The position numbers and the translations under genes were made by a program. From the NCBI RefSeq assembly GCF_963678635.1, contig NC_087066.1:30633301-30697300 (forward strand): DNA of 64,000 nucleotides, read 5' to 3'. The notes under the pieces are model-generated. The model had not been told where the DNA came from. It did no database searches and saw only the letters and a program-made list of their open reading frames with translations. Positions 10,869-23,812 of this stretch are shown piece by piece. Each line of letters starts with the position of its first letter. Within the stretch, counting starts at the first letter, position 1. This stretch comes from Symsagittifera roscoffensis (taxonomy: Eukaryota; Xenacoelomorpha; Acoela; Convolutidae).

Positions 10869-13654
10869 TTCTAACCGAATATTGGTCTCAGTGGGATATA
10901 AATTTGATTCTAATGTGAACACTTTCCTCAAATTATCGATCAATTCTGACCCACCAACTATCAAGCTCTGTGTTTCGGGGAACTTATAGGTGCTTAATCT
11001 GCAAATCTAGACGTCTTAAATTTCTGAAAATACAATCTTTTTATAGCTCCTAGTTGACCCTCGGGAGAAATATTTTGTATACAGGCCTATCAAAGATACA
11101 AAATCGACTTTTATATAAAATTCCCTTTTATAGCAATTGATACAAAAAGTTTCTCCAAACTTAAACAGAATTAGATAAACACATATTTAAACTCAGAGAA
11201 TTAAACCCAGTCAGGACGTCTTGAGCTTGCTACCGACAACCGCGTCGTATAAACTTCTGTATATGGTATAGCCCAAGCTTATAATACTCAACCCAAACAA
11301 ATGAATTCATTTTTGTATTCCTTAGTTCCCTCGAAAGATAAGAAGCCTTACCAAGTATCAGGCACTCTGAATAATGGGAAGTACCTTCTAAAGCTAAACT
11401 GCCTTCTGTTATACACACTCCAACAAAATTTAGCAATAAAACTTAAAAACAGCATTCTTTTATACTCCGACAAAATTTAGCAATGAAACTTAAGAACGCC
11501 CATTCTACAGTTTACAGTTTCTCCCATGAAAAGCTCCACGTCACTGTTTCTTCAAACAATCCCACGAATTATTTAAAGACTTCGACCTAAACATGTACTC
11601 TTAGTGGAACCCAGTTGTGCCAACACTATTACACCGCACTGATAACAACTCATGCAAACGCATTTTCACTCTGGGATTGTTGATAAATTTTATGAGAAGT
11701 TAGGAGGGTACAATTGTAAACCGTACCAGGAGCCCTGTGCTGCTAAACATGCTCTTAATATCAACAACACATATACCATGGCTATGAAAGTGAACTAACT
11801 GGTCGAGGGAAAAACTCAGGTATTTCAGGCACAACAGAGAGCACCCAAATAACTCAGAGCTGAGTTGTTTCCACCTTAATATAAAACTTGCTAATCAGAA
11901 GAGTTTCAACAGATCAACGCTTAAGGGCTGAGGGTTTGTCGAATTGTCCAAGTATACATCTCAATTGATTTCTTATATGAGCTGCAGTGATTGAATAAAG
12001 GGGGCAGATCTATTAATTTTGCGGGACAGTGGCGTATTTGAAAATCAGCCAGTAATTAAAAATCAAAATCGAATTATAATTTCTCGTAAACAATGATACT
12101 GCCAAAAAACTTTAAGAAAACGCGTCGACCTGTTCTTCAAGTCGATTTAATTCATTTTCGAAGCTTTCCTTTAACCTATTTTGATAAAATATATGAGCCG
12201 CAGCCATATAGCGAAATTTGCTATTTGCCGTTTTGAGCACTTCTTAAAGGATCTAACTAAAAAATCACATTGTTCAGCACCTTCAAAAATAGTTCAAAAT
12301 TCACTTGCGTACCGGTACCTTATCTTGTACACCCAGGTTGACCTCCATGCACAAAACGAAACGCTTCCATTGACTTTAATGAAAAAGTGTTTCTGGTATA
12401 ACGTTGAGTGAAATTTAATTCATCAATTCTCATAGCAAATCTTTAAACGTAATTCACCTGTGCAATGCTTGCCACTTAAACTATGGGTTTTCTTGCAAAA
12501 GAGAGAGAAAACCTTGGTTATTGTCTTTCCGAACATAACGTAAGCCGAAGCGAAATTCTTTAATGGAGAAATGCTTGTTATACAATTTTCATTTAAAGAA
12601 AAATGGTGATCATACAACTTCCATATACGAGAAATTGCTTATCGTAGAGTTTATTTACAATTTTCCATACGTATGGAGTTGTACGAAAATGTATGATGAG
12701 CCTCTTTCCTTCATGTGGAAATTATATAACAAGCATTTTTGGTCAACCCGGATATCTAACCTCGTTTACATCGTAACTTTTTTTCCTATTCAAGTTTACT
12801 AGACTAAGTTTTAAAAAGTTTAAAAATTAAACTTGCATTCACATTAACATTTGAAAGCTTGCAAAAAAAACACAACCAATGCCCTTAAAAACATCCCTTT
12901 GGCAAATAGTTTGATCTTTTTCACGAAATATGCAACGCTCAACCATGTTATTTGAGCACCGTGGCTGAATTCGAAATAAATGATGATAAACAGTTCGTAA
13001 AAACAGTTCGTAAAAATATATAGGAAAAAAAATCGAATTGTTTTATGATGCGGTATCAAAAATGATCCTGTGCATTATTTACAAAAAGAGCTACTTATTT
13101 GAAGTTCAACATTTATTTCGACTTCAGTGCTTCAGAAAATTTCACTGGCTTTGATCATAGGAGGTCTCAATTAAAAGTAAAACTAATTAAATTAGTCAAA
13201 AAAAAATTCCAAACTTACACGTGCAATGGAAATGAATTGCAAAGGAAACGTAGAAGTCACTTAGTTCATTTTCGACATTTTTGCTTTGGGAAACCACATT
13301 GGGAAAACCACATAGCCCTTGGCACTTCTCGTATTCTTGTGCAAATAAAAACAAAGATTCACGGTCGTAAGATTATATTATCCTACTCGAGGATAACCCA
13401 CACATAAATTTATATCACACACAATAATTATATGCATAGGTTAGAAAATCACAATTGATCTTCTTAATAAAAAACCCAAAACCTACACAAATCCAGAATC
13501 TCCGCCATTTTCTTGAAAACTAGGAGTGCAGAAATCGCTCCAAATAGAATTGCCCACATGTAGTAATTTTTTGAATGAACTTAATGAATGCCTTCAAAAT
13601 CACCTAAAACTAGAAGTCAGAAGCATTCCTATACATTAAAATTTTACTTACAAC

Positions 13655-14617
13655 ATGCTATCGATAATTCTGCTATTTACTAAAATAGTTTACGTTCTTG
13701 GCTACATTCTCTATGAATACATTGTGAAAACTTTCCGTCTGGTTTACAAAAGACCACCTAGGCATAAATGCTTCCAAGGACAGACTGTTTTGATAACTGG
13801 TGCCGGTGGAGGTTTGGGGCGACTTATGTCCATAAAGTTCGCCCAACTAGGAGCTTATGTTATAGGGTGGGACGTAAACCACGAAGGTCTACTCAAAACC
13901 GAACAACAAGTTAACATCAATATTGAAAAAAGTTTGCATTTTATTAGCGACAGCTTTTTCCAATTTCAATGTTTTGACATTTCGGACAGGACTCTTGTGT
14001 ACGAACACGCTCGTTCAATTGGAAAAGTTGACATTTTAGTAAATAACGCAGGGATACTATCTAATAATAATTTCATTTTGGACAAGAAAGACTTAGAAAT
14101 CATAAAGACGTTTGATGTTAATGCTCTCGCTCATTTCTGGACTGTGAAAGCATTTCTGCCGAGAATGATGGATGAACAAAATGGTCACATAGTGACAATA
14201 TCTAGCGTTGCCGGAATGATTGGTACACCTCGTCTCTCAGATTACTCGGCAAGCAAGTTTGCAACTATAGGATTTCACGAAGCTCTTGATTTGGAGCTCA
14301 GAGCACAAGGCTACGCGAACAAAATTCACACAACTTTAGTTTGTCCTTATGTCCTAAACACCGGATTGTTCATGGGCGCGACCAAAAATAGCGTGGATTT
14401 GTTCATGCCCATTTTGGAACCGGAAGTTGCAGTTGACCGAATTATCATAGCTGTTTATAACAAACAAAGCAAAGTTGTGATGCCTGTTTTTGGGTCTTTC
14501 GTCTCAGCTTTGAAACTATTGATGCCTTGGGAGTCTTGGACGAAAGGAATTGAATTGTTTGGTATCCACAGAGTTTTCGCCAACATAACCCGACGGAATC
14601 TCACCCTAGTTGTTTGA
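13655..14617 (+). CDS. Short-chain dehydrogenase/reductase, SDR16C (RDH10 / SDR16C5 / HSD17B11)-like
   Basis: A 320-residue single-exon protein. The family performs NAD(P)-dependent oxidation or reduction of retinoids, sterols or other lipids on ER or lipid-droplet membranes. Residues 1-30 form a hydrophobic membrane anchor followed by the basic YKRPPRH stretch typical of SDR16C. The Rossmann cofactor motif TGAGGGLG is at 48-55, an Asp at the end of strand 2 (GWD, residue 73) suggests NAD preference, NNAG is at 130-133, the catalytic Ser is in ISSVAG (182-187) and the YSASK motif gives Tyr197 and Lys201. Length and motif order match complete family members, so the frame looks intact. The ATG chosen is the first and precedes the anchor directly. 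Whether the substrate is a retinoid or a steroid cannot be told. Confidence 0.92.
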   Translation: MLSIILLFTKIVYVLGYILYEYIVKTFRLVYKRPPRHKCFQGQTVLITGAGGGLGRLMSIKFAQLGAYVIGWDVNHEGLLKTEQQVNINIEKSLHFISDSFFQFQCFDISDRTLVYEHARSIGKVDILVNNAGILSNNNFILDKKDLEIIKTFDVNALAHFWTVKAFLPRMMDEQNGHIVTISSVAGMIGTPRLSDYSASKFATIGFHEALDLELRAQGYANKIHTTLVCPYVLNTGLFMGATKNSVDLFMPILEPEVAVDRIIIAVYNKQSKVVMPVFGSFVSALKLLMPWESWTKGIELFGIHRVFANITRRNLTLVV

Positions 14618-16030
14618 ACTCAATATTATTTTCAGTATAGTTAATAGCAGGGCGCGGGAAATAAGTAACATTCACAAGTACTTTTTAATATTTTTTGGTG
14701 CCCAGAAAGTGAAAAAAAGTACGTACAAAAACCTTCAATTTTGTGTTATAAACGTATAAACTAACACTTTTGCACCTTTTTCATTTGCATTTTCTAATCA
14801 CGCAGTTTCTGCTTCAAAATACTGAAAATTGTTTCAACTTTTTATTTTATCCGCGCATGAGTTTTTCATCATCAGCTTCAGTTTTTGGTTCAAAATTTTA
14901 AGGCTCTTAACATTTTTTCCGCTCTCTGGTTATTAATTTTAATCGGTAAAAATTATTATAGAATGGACAATCAGTTTAATTCGTCTGCTTTTGTTTCAAC
15001 TAATTCAAACAGAGGAAATTGATATCTAAACTCAGAGGAGAATAAGATCTCCGCATCACTTGCTTATATTTTTGAGAAATTTAAACGCCCAATTTCAAGT
15101 TAAGAGTTCAGTTAATTTTGAAAATTTCAATCAAGCAATAAACTCTAAAAAAGAAAATAACAGAAGAAATAATTTATTCCTCCTGATCATATTCATAAAC
15201 ACCATCAATTTAAAAAAAAACATTAACTATAAATCAAATGAAGCTATCTTATGCAAAATCTGAGAAAGAAATAGGTTGACAAACAATTTAAAAGCACCCA
15301 TCGAGAGCCTATCTCATCAATAATGATTATAAACATTTCAATTTTTTCAAAAACGAGAGAAGAAAAATCCAAACCAAATTTCTTAAGAGCTGAGCAGAAT
15401 CACTCAGTTTACACAGTTACCGGTTTGAACTGCTACAAAACGAGACAAAAATTATTCAAAATTTTGAAAATTTGCAATAATTCAACAGCAAGACGCGAAT
15501 GGCTAATCAAATGCCCACTTCAGATTGGCACTTCTAATCCACCAATTAGTAAATTTCAATCAAACAGATGAAAAAATTTTATCCATTTAAATTTTTTTAC
15601 AACTCTCGGGAAAACTTCATTTCTCAAAAATTGCGAACGCTTCGAGGTTCAATTTTAAGGTCGAACACATTGATTTTCCGAGCTCTCCCAGAGCAATAAA
15701 AAGACCCTTTTTTGCCAAATTTGCTGCGCCGCAGGTCCAGTTTTTAAAAAACAGTCCAAAAAAGCGTTTTTAGGCAGTTTTAGAGAAAAATTTACAACAA
15801 AAAATCGCGTTTTTGGAGCGCGCGCTTACAACTAAAATTTATTCAAAATAGGCGCCAAAGCCGCCTGTAGGAACACTTGAGTTTTCCTCAAAAAAAATGG
15901 ATATCTCAAGATAGCACAAAGGGGGACAAATTTAAGTACAAGGGGGATTATGCTTTAGCGGTATTTATCCTAAAACTGCAAGTCAGCAGAACTTTGATAC
16001 TTTCAACTAGTAAGCACGTCTTCATTAATC
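14618..16030. other. Intergenic region before the tandem array
   Basis: AT-rich with poly-A and poly-T runs. No coding frame with recognisable content was found. The first sequence shared with the array begins near 16031 (cttgcaaatagcaatg). Confidence 0.5.
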
Positions 16031-16826
16031 AATCGCCTTGCAAATAGCAATGAATCCTTCAAATAATTCAAACGTATTTTAGGTAGAACCGGGGTAGAAG
16101 TATGATAGTAGTCCCAGGAAAAAATAGAATGAAAGATCGGGGAAAAGAAAAAAGAAAGGGGAAGAAAAGAAGTCAGGACTAAGTAAAGATAGCTGTTTTC
16201 ATTCATATTGTTCCGCAGCTAGAATAATGACATCGCAGAATGTTCTAGAACTTTTTACTAATCTCTGCTGTTTTGATTTCTCTCCCTTTTCTAATTAAAT
16301 CCACACTTATTTTGGTTGAATGGAAACGTGTTTTACATCATATGAAAGCTATTAACCTGACTAATTTACTGAACATGTTAAAAAGAGCAAGGAAAGAACT
16401 GATTTTATATTAACTAAGCAAAAACGACTCAGCTTTTTTCAGTTTTGTAACAGAAAACATAAAAACAGGCCTAAATAACTTGGTTTTCGTTCCGGTCGAG
16501 CTTAATAAAATGTATCTAAAACATATCAAATCACATCACTACGGACACTACAGAGCCAAAAGAGAGTTGAATGCCTTCTTAAAGTCTTAGTTTTTAACAA
16601 TTTGATTTTTCCTTCGAATTTGAACTTTGAATTTGATCTGATCAACCGAAGCAAAAACCAAAAACGTTCACACCCCCCAGTTCTGAATGCAAGTAGATTT
16701 GCAACCCAAAATAAGCATAAAGGAAAGCAAAAAGCCTTCTCTAAACAAGAGAAAACTAAAAACTGATCTGAAAAGGTAGTAAAGCAAGTTAAATTCAAAC
16801 TTCGTATCAATTCAAAATTAACAACA

Positions 16827-18694
16827 ATGCCAAATGACGCCAAATCGAAAGAAACTTGGATCACAGATCTACGAAAATTCGCCAATGGCACGCCTTTTAC
16901 AAGAGGGCAAACTCCTCGGCCCTTGACGTGGGCGGGCGCTGAAGTAGAAAAAACTAAGAACTGCGCTCTGTCCTCGGGAATCACAACTTCTCGCAATATG
17001 GAGCCAAGAAGATGCGCTTGCGGATATCACAGTCCCCGACTAAAAATGTGCCGACAGCTTCCACATCCGCTACAGGTAATAAACCCGTTCTTAGTGACTC
17101 TAAACTGAGCGAAAACTTGCGTGATCGTCTGCCAAAAGGTTCGCTTGATACCATTGATCCTATAGATCAAGAATGGATAGGAAAATCGCTTTTCACTCAA
17201 GAAAAAAAACTCGTCAGCTCGATTAATTTGTGGTGGTATCCACCTCAGCCAAGGCATCGGGGTTTCCTCTAGCCGGAATATTATTTCGGTAGACACCTTT
17301 TCCTCTGGGCACCTTACCAAATGTGGCAAGTGCAGTTCAAGTGTCCAAGGTGCCCCAAGAAATTAGCAGGAAAAGGGCTATATAACAGAGTGCGGACTGT
17401 GCTAGACCTGAAAAGCGCGTACTATTTAGCGAGTGAGTACCTTGAGTGCACCGATTGCAAAGGAACTTTCCAGACATGGGATCATCGTTTGGTTTCCCAG
17501 CTAGCAGACCATGTGGCAGCTCGTTTTCCCTGCATACTGACACATACGTTTGCATGTGACAAATCAATTGTCATTGCAATGCGAAGTCGAACACTTGGCA
17601 AATCAAATGCGAGCGTTAGGAGGAGAATTGAAGAATACCATAACGAAGGCTCCATAAAAGGACACCTACAGTATCTGGGCGACTATGAAAGCTATCGATC
17701 CCATCGAAAGGAACTTCGTTTAGACATCGCCGAGTGCCGACCACCGCCTCCTCGACAAATGGTTGCTAGTCCTAAATGGCTTCTGGCGACATACGTCCGG
17801 GATATGTATGTGAGTCTAGGTTTGAAAAGCAAACTTGCTGATGTCTACGGAGAAATCCTGAAGATGGATTCAACCAAAAAACTCGCAAAAAAGCTAAGCG
17901 GAAAATGCAAGCAATCAGCTGCTTGGGTTACTAACATTGGAAATGAACACGGACAGGTACTAATTTCAGTCTTTACTGAATCAGAATCGACGGATGGTCT
18001 TCATTAAATGGCCAAAGGGTTGACTCAGAGATACCAGAAGGCCAAAGTAGAGCAACCAAAAGTCTTGTATGTTGACCGAGGATGCTGTACATCAACCAGC
18101 ATGCCAAGCTCCATCAAACAGTTGTTCTCAAATCTGCCCAATCTGGTGGTAAGAATGGACATCTACTACCATTTCATGCGGAGGATTGCAAGTGGATGTA
18201 CCAGTGAAAACCACCCACTATATGGGTGCTCCATGGCGAGCTTATCATTCTCGATTTACGAGTGGAACCCGAGTGATCTGGATGCCATCTATAAAGCGAA
18301 GAAGGAAGATTTTGTACAGAATGGCGGAACAAACGCGGACAACTATGACCCGGAAAAGCATGTGACGAAACAAGAATTGGCGCGACACTGCCGACTCACT
18401 ACTAGGAACTCAGAGGAAATGAAAAAGGTCATATCACAGCTACTAGAAACTTTCAAAAGCGCAAGAGACTCATTAGGTGCTCCGCTTCTACGTCCTGAAA
18501 TCGATGCAATTTGGAGAGCAATAAAAAACATTGCAATTGCATTAGTGACCCTGAGAGTGTTAAGTTGTATCGGATTGTGCGAACACTACAAAAAGGCGAC
18601 ACGCAGCTTCCTGTCTACAGGTGTGCGAGAGGTTCAAAACTTGCTAGACTCTACTGATATAGAAAATGTTTTAAACAGCGATTCCGATTCATAA
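16827..18694 (+). pseudogene. DUF6729-like gene copy U1
   Basis: The parent gene can be read by comparing copies. A low-complexity N-terminus (MPNDAKSK) precedes a Cys-rich core with LFLWAP, MWQVQFKCPRCPKKL, YLASEYLECTDCKGTF and LTHTFACDK. This CPxC/CxxC zinc-binding core is the DUF6729 signature. A C-terminal RNase-H-like half follows with VDRGCC, RMDIYYHFMRR and a late EWD, acidic residues that could form a DDE-type site; that catalytic reading is inference. In U1 the MPNDAK frame and the core frame differ (shift near 17030). A TAG interrupts at 17270-17272 and a TAA at 18005-18007, and a small deletion near 18513 shifts the last 60 codons. The long open pieces are 17321-18007 and 18008-18694. 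Non-functional as it stands unless spliced. Confidence 0.8.
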
Positions 18695-19758
18695 ACTGTA
18701 ATTTTTTCATTATTGTTTGATCTTTTGTTTAATCTTTTGTTACATGTTATGTTTCATTTTTCTTTCATCTTTTGTTTCATGTTATGTTTGATCGTTGTTT
18801 CATCTTTTGTTTCACGTTATGTTTCATCTTTTGTTTCATGTTATGTTTCATCTTTGTTTCATCTCGAGTCGTAAATGTTTCATGATATAATTCATACAAT
18901 GTTTCATCTTTGTTTCATCTCGAGTGGTAATTGTTTCATGTTATGTTTCATGCAATGCTTCATCTTTCGTCTTGCAAATAGCAATGAATCCTTCAAATAA
19001 TTCAAACGTATTTTAGGTAGAACCGGGGTAGAAGTATGATAGTAGTCCCAGGAAAAAATAGAATGAAAGATGGGGGAAAAGAAAAAAGAAAGGGGGAAGA
19101 AAAGAAGTCAGGACTAAATAAAGATTGCTGTTTTCATTCATATTGTTCCGCAGCTAGAATAATGACATCGCAGAATGTTCTAGAACTTTTTACTAATCTC
19201 TGCTGTTTTGATTTCTCTCCCTTTTCTAATTAAATCCACACTTATTTTGGTTGAATGGAAACGTGTTTTACATCATATGAAAGCTATTAACCTGCCTAAT
19301 TTACTGAACATGTTAAAAAGAGCAAGGAAAGAACTAATTTTATATTAACTAAGCAAAAAAGACTCAGCTTTTTTCAGTTTTGTAACAAAAAACATAAAAA
19401 CAGGCCTAAATAACTTGGTTTTCGTTCCGGTCGAGCTTAAAATGTATCTAAAACATATCAAATCACATCACTACGTACATTACAGAGCCAAAAGAGAGTT
19501 GAATGCCTTCTTTAAGTCTTAGTTTTTAACAATTTGATTTTTCCTTCGAATTTGAACTTTGAATTTGATCTGATCAACCGAAGCAAAAACCAAAAACGTT
19601 CACACCCCCCAGTTCTGAATGCAAGTAGATTTGCGACCCAAAATTAGCATAAAGGAAAGCAAAAAGCCTTCTCTAAACTGGAGAAAACTAAAAATTGATC
19701 TGAAAAGGTAGTAAAGCAGGTTAAATTCAAAGTTCAAATCAATTCAAAGTTAACAACA

Positions 19759-21608
19759 ATGCCAAATGACGCCAAATCGAAAGAAACGTGGATCACAGAT
19801 CTACGAAAATTCGCCAATGGCACGCCTTTTACTAGAGGGCAAACTCCTCGGCCCTTCTACTTCAGCGCCCGACGTGGGCGGGCGCTGAAGTAGAAAAAAA
19901 CTAAGAAATGCGCTCTGTCCTCGGGAATCACAACGTCTCGCAATATGGAGCCAAGAAGATGCGTTTGCGGATATCACAGTCCCCGACTAAAAATGTGCCG
20001 ACAGCTTCCACATCCGCTACAGGTAATAAACCCGTTCTTAGTGACTCTAAACTGAGCGAAAACTTGCGTGATCGTCTGCCAAAAGGTTGGCTTGATACCA
20101 TTAATCCTATAGATCAAGAATGGATAGGAAAATCGCTTTTCACTCAAGAAAAAAAACTCGTCAGCTCGATTAATTTGTGGTGGTATCCACCTCAGCCAAG
20201 GCATCGGGGTTTCCCCCAGCCGGAATATTATTTCGGTAGACGCCTTTTCCTCTGGGCACCTTACCTAATGTGGCAAGTGCAGTTCAAGTGTCCAAGGTGC
20301 CCCAAGAAATTAGCAGGAAAAGGGCTATATAACAGAGTGCGGACTGTGCTAGACCTGAAAAGCGCGTACTATTTAGCGAGTGAGTACCTTGAGTGCACCG
20401 ATTGCAAAGGAACTTTCCCGACATGGGATCATCGTTTGGTTTCCCAGCTAGCAGACCATGTGGCAGCTCGTTTTCCCTGCATACTGACACATACGTTTGC
20501 ATGTGACAAATCAATTGTCATTGCAATGCGAAGTCGAACACTGGGCAAATCAAATGCGAGCGTTATGAGGAGAATTGGAGAATACCATAACGAAGGCTCC
20601 ATAAAAGGACACCTACAGTATCTGGGCGACTATGAAAGCTATCGATCCCATCGAAAGGAACTTCGTTTAGACGTCGCCGAGTGCCGACCACCGCCTCCTC
20701 GTCAAATGGTTGCTAGTCCTAAATAGCTTCTGGCGACATACGTCCGGGATATGTATGTGCGTCTAGAAGGTTTGAAAAGCAAACTTACTGATGTCTACGG
20801 AGAAATCCTGAAGATGGATTCAACCAAAAAACTCGCAAAAAAGCTAAGCGGAAAATGCAAGCAATCAGCTGCTTGGGTTACTAACATTGGAAATGAACAC
20901 GGACAGGTACTAATTTCAGTCTTTACTGAATCGGAATCGACGGGTGGTCTTCATGAAACGGCCAAAGGGTTGACTCAGAGATACCATAAGGCCAAAGTAG
21001 AGCAACCAAAAGTCTTGTATGTTGACCGAGGATGCTGTACATCAACCAGCATACCAAGCTCCATCAAACAGTTGTTCTCAAATCTGCCCAACCTGGTGGT
21101 AAGAATGGACATCTACTACCATTTCATGCGGAGGATTGCAAGTGGATGTACCATTGAAAACCACCCACTATATGGGTGCTCCATGGCGAGCTTATCATTC
21201 TCGTTTTACGAGTGGGACCCGAGTGATCTGGATGCCCTCTATAAAGCGAAGAAGGAAGATTTTGTACAGAATGGCGGAACAAACGCGGACAACTATGACC
21301 CGTAAAATCATGTGACGAAACAAGAATTGGCGCGACACTGCCGACGCACTACTAGGAACTCAGAGGAAATGAAGGAGGTCATATCACAGCTACTAGAAAC
21401 TTTCAAAAGCGCAAGAGACTCATTAGGTGCTCCGCTTCCACGTCCTGAAATCGATGCAATTTGGAAAGAGCAAGTGAAACATTGCAATTGCATTAGTGAC
21501 CCTGAGAGTGTTAAGTTGTATCGGATTGTGCGAACACTACAAAAAGGCGACACGCAGCTTCCTGTCTACAGGTGTGCGAGAGGTTCAAAACTTGCTAGAC
21601 TCTACTGA
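19759..21608 (+). pseudogene. DUF6729-like gene copy U2, the best-preserved core
   Basis: From 19908 to 21608 a single frame covers the Cys-rich core and the C-terminal half, broken only by a TAG at 20724-20726 and a TAA at 21303-21305. It keeps the C-terminal VKHCNCISDPES and RCARGSKLARLY segments that U1 loses by frameshift. The N-terminal MPNDAK part is out of frame because of the hairpin insertion at 19855-19895. Among the eight copies this one best shows the length of the ancestral protein, about 600 residues. Confidence 0.8.
19855..19895. repeat. Perfect 17-bp hairpin in array unit U2
   Basis: The arms ttctacttcagcgcccg and its exact complement flank the 7-base loop acgtggg. Units U1, U5 and U6 have only the right arm, so the left arm is a 14-base inserted inverted copy. 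Confidence 0.9.
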
Positions 21609-22722
21609 TATAGAAAATGTTTTAAACAGCGATTCCGATTCATAAACTGTAATTTTTTCATTATTGTTTGATCTTTTGTTTCATCTTTTGTTTCATGTTA
21701 TGTTTTATTTTTCGTTCATCTTTTGTTTCATGTTATGTTTGATCGTTGTTTCATCTTTTGTTTCATGTTATGTTTCATCTTTTGTTTCATGTTATGTTTC
21801 ATCTTTGTTTCATCTCGAGTGGTAAATGTTTCATGATATAATTCATGCAATGTTTCATCTTTGTTTCATCTCGAGTCGTAATTGTTTCATGTTATGTTTC
21901 ATACAATGCTTCACCTTTCGTGGTAATTGTTTCATTTTAACGAAATTTAGTTTCATCTTTCTTGTTGTTTCATCACAGAGAAGAACTTTCTGCCTTAAAA
22001 ATTTAGGCCGGGGGAAGAACTTCTCTGTTTTAGGGGGAACAATGGGGGAAAAGAAAAAAGAAAGATGGAAGAAAATTAGTCAGGACTAAGTAAAGATTGC
22101 TGTTTTCATTCATATTGATTCGCAGCTAGAATAATGACATCGCAGAATGTTCTAGAACTTTTTACTAATCTCTGCTGTTTTGATTTCTCTCCCTTTTCTA
22201 ATTAAATCCACACTTATTTTGGTTGAATGGAAACGTGTTTTACATCATATGAAGGCTATTAACCTGCCTAATTTACTGAACATGTTAAAAAGAGCAAGGA
22301 AAGAACTAATTTTATATTAACTAAGCAAAAAAGACTCAGCTTTTTTCAGTTTCACAAAAAACATAAAAACAGGCCTAAATAACTTGGTTTTCGTTCCGGT
22401 CGAGCTTAAAATGTATCTAAAACATATCAAATCACATCACTACGTACATTACAGAGCCAAAAGAGAGTTGAATGCCTTCTCAAAGTCTAAGTTTTTAACA
22501 ATTTGATTTTTCCTTCGAATTTGATCTGATCAACCGAAGCAAAAACCAAAAACGTTCACACCCCCCCCCCCCCCAGTTCTGAATGCAAGTAGATTTGCGA
22601 CCCAAAATTAGCATAAAGGAAAGCAAAAAGCCTTCTCTAAACAGGAGAAAACTTAAATTTGATCTGAAAAGGTAGTAAAGCAGGTTAAATTCAAAGTTCA
22701 AATCAATTCAAAGTTAACAACA

Positions 22723-23812
22723 ATGCTAAATGACGCCAAATCGTAAAAACTTTACTCACAGATCTACGAAAATTCGCCAATGGCACGCTTTTTACTAAAG
22801 GGCAAACTCCTCGGCCCTTCTACTTCAGCGCCCGACGTGGGCGGGCGCTGAAGTAGAAAAACTAAGAAATGGGCTCTGTCCTCGGGAATCACAACTTCTC
22901 GCAATATGGAGCCAAGAAGATGCGTTTGCGGATATCACAGTCCCCGAATAAAAATGTGCCGACAGCTTCCACATCCGCTACAGGTAATAAACCCGTTCTT
23001 AGTGACTCTAAACTGAGCGAAAACTTGCGTGATCGTCTGCCAAAAGGTTGGCTTGATACCATTGATCCTATAGATCAAGATTGGATAGGAAAACCCTTTT
23101 TCACTCAAGAAAAAAAACTCGTCAGCTCGATTAATTTGTAATGGTATCAACCTCAGCCGAGGCATCGGGGTTTCCCCCAGCCGGAATATTATTTCGGTAG
23201 ACGCCTTTTCCTCTGGGCACCTTACCAAATGTGGCAAGTGCAGTTCAAGTGTCCAAGGTGTTCCAAGAAATTAGCAGGAAAGGGGCTATATAACAGAGTG
23301 CGGACTGTGCTAGAACTGAAAAGCGCGCACTATTTAGCGAGTGAGTACCTTGAGTGCACCGATTGCAAGGGAACTTTCCAGACATGGGATCATCGTTTGG
23401 TTTCCCAGCTAGCAGACCATGTGGCAGCTCGTTTTACCTGCATACTGACACATACGTTTGCATGTGACAAATCAATTGTCATTGCAATGCGAAGTCGAAC
23501 ACTTAACAAATCAAATGCGAGCGTTATGAGGAGAATTGAAGAATACCATAACGAAGGCTCCATAAAAGGACACCTACAGTATCTGGGCGACTATGAAAGC
23601 TATCGATCCCATCGAAAGGAACTTCGTTTAGATGTCGCCGAGTGAAAACCACCGCCTCCTCGTCAAATGGTTGCTAGTCCTAAATGGCTTCTGGCGACAT
23701 ACGTCCGGGATATGTATGTGCGTCTAGAAGGTTTGAAAAGCAAACTTACTGATGTCTACGGAGAAATCCCGAAGATGGATTCAACCGAAAAAACTCGCTA
23801 AAAAGCTCAGCG
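22723..23812 (+). pseudogene. DUF6729-like gene copy U3, 3' half deleted
   Basis: The copy begins with a mutated ATGCTAAATGAC start region and has a stop a few codons in. It carries the hairpin insertion at 22818-22858, a TAA at 23139-23141 and a TGA at 23643-23645. It then stops at about 23812, where the Lys-rich segment after YGEIPKMD is joined directly to the 3' minisatellite, so the RNase-H-like half is missing. The same deletion junction (ctcagcgtaaactg) occurs in U4, so U3 and U4 share a truncated ancestor. Confidence 0.75.
22818..22858. repeat. Perfect 17-bp hairpin in array unit U3
   Basis: Same structure and same position within the unit as in U2, so it was present before the units separated. 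Confidence 0.88.

Larger units (their letters stand above)
5560..13654. other. Gene-free AT-rich interval between the divergent Ig and SDR genes
   Basis: No convincing coding frame, tRNA or rRNA is visible. Frames of up to about 100 codons here lack recognisable motifs. The 5' regions of both flanking genes must lie here. The only structured signal is a set of minus-strand splice-donor-like sequences at 10084-10868, listed separately. Confidence 0.6.

Noticed and set aside
13099-13407. 102-codon plus-strand ORF just before the SDR gene
   Set aside because: Composition is that of random AT-rich sequence and there is no recognisable motif; the SDR protein is complete without it.
18700-18970. 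CRISPR-like regular repeats in the minisatellites
   Set aside because: There are no unique spacers; the repeats are contiguous, low-complexity and eukaryotic in context.
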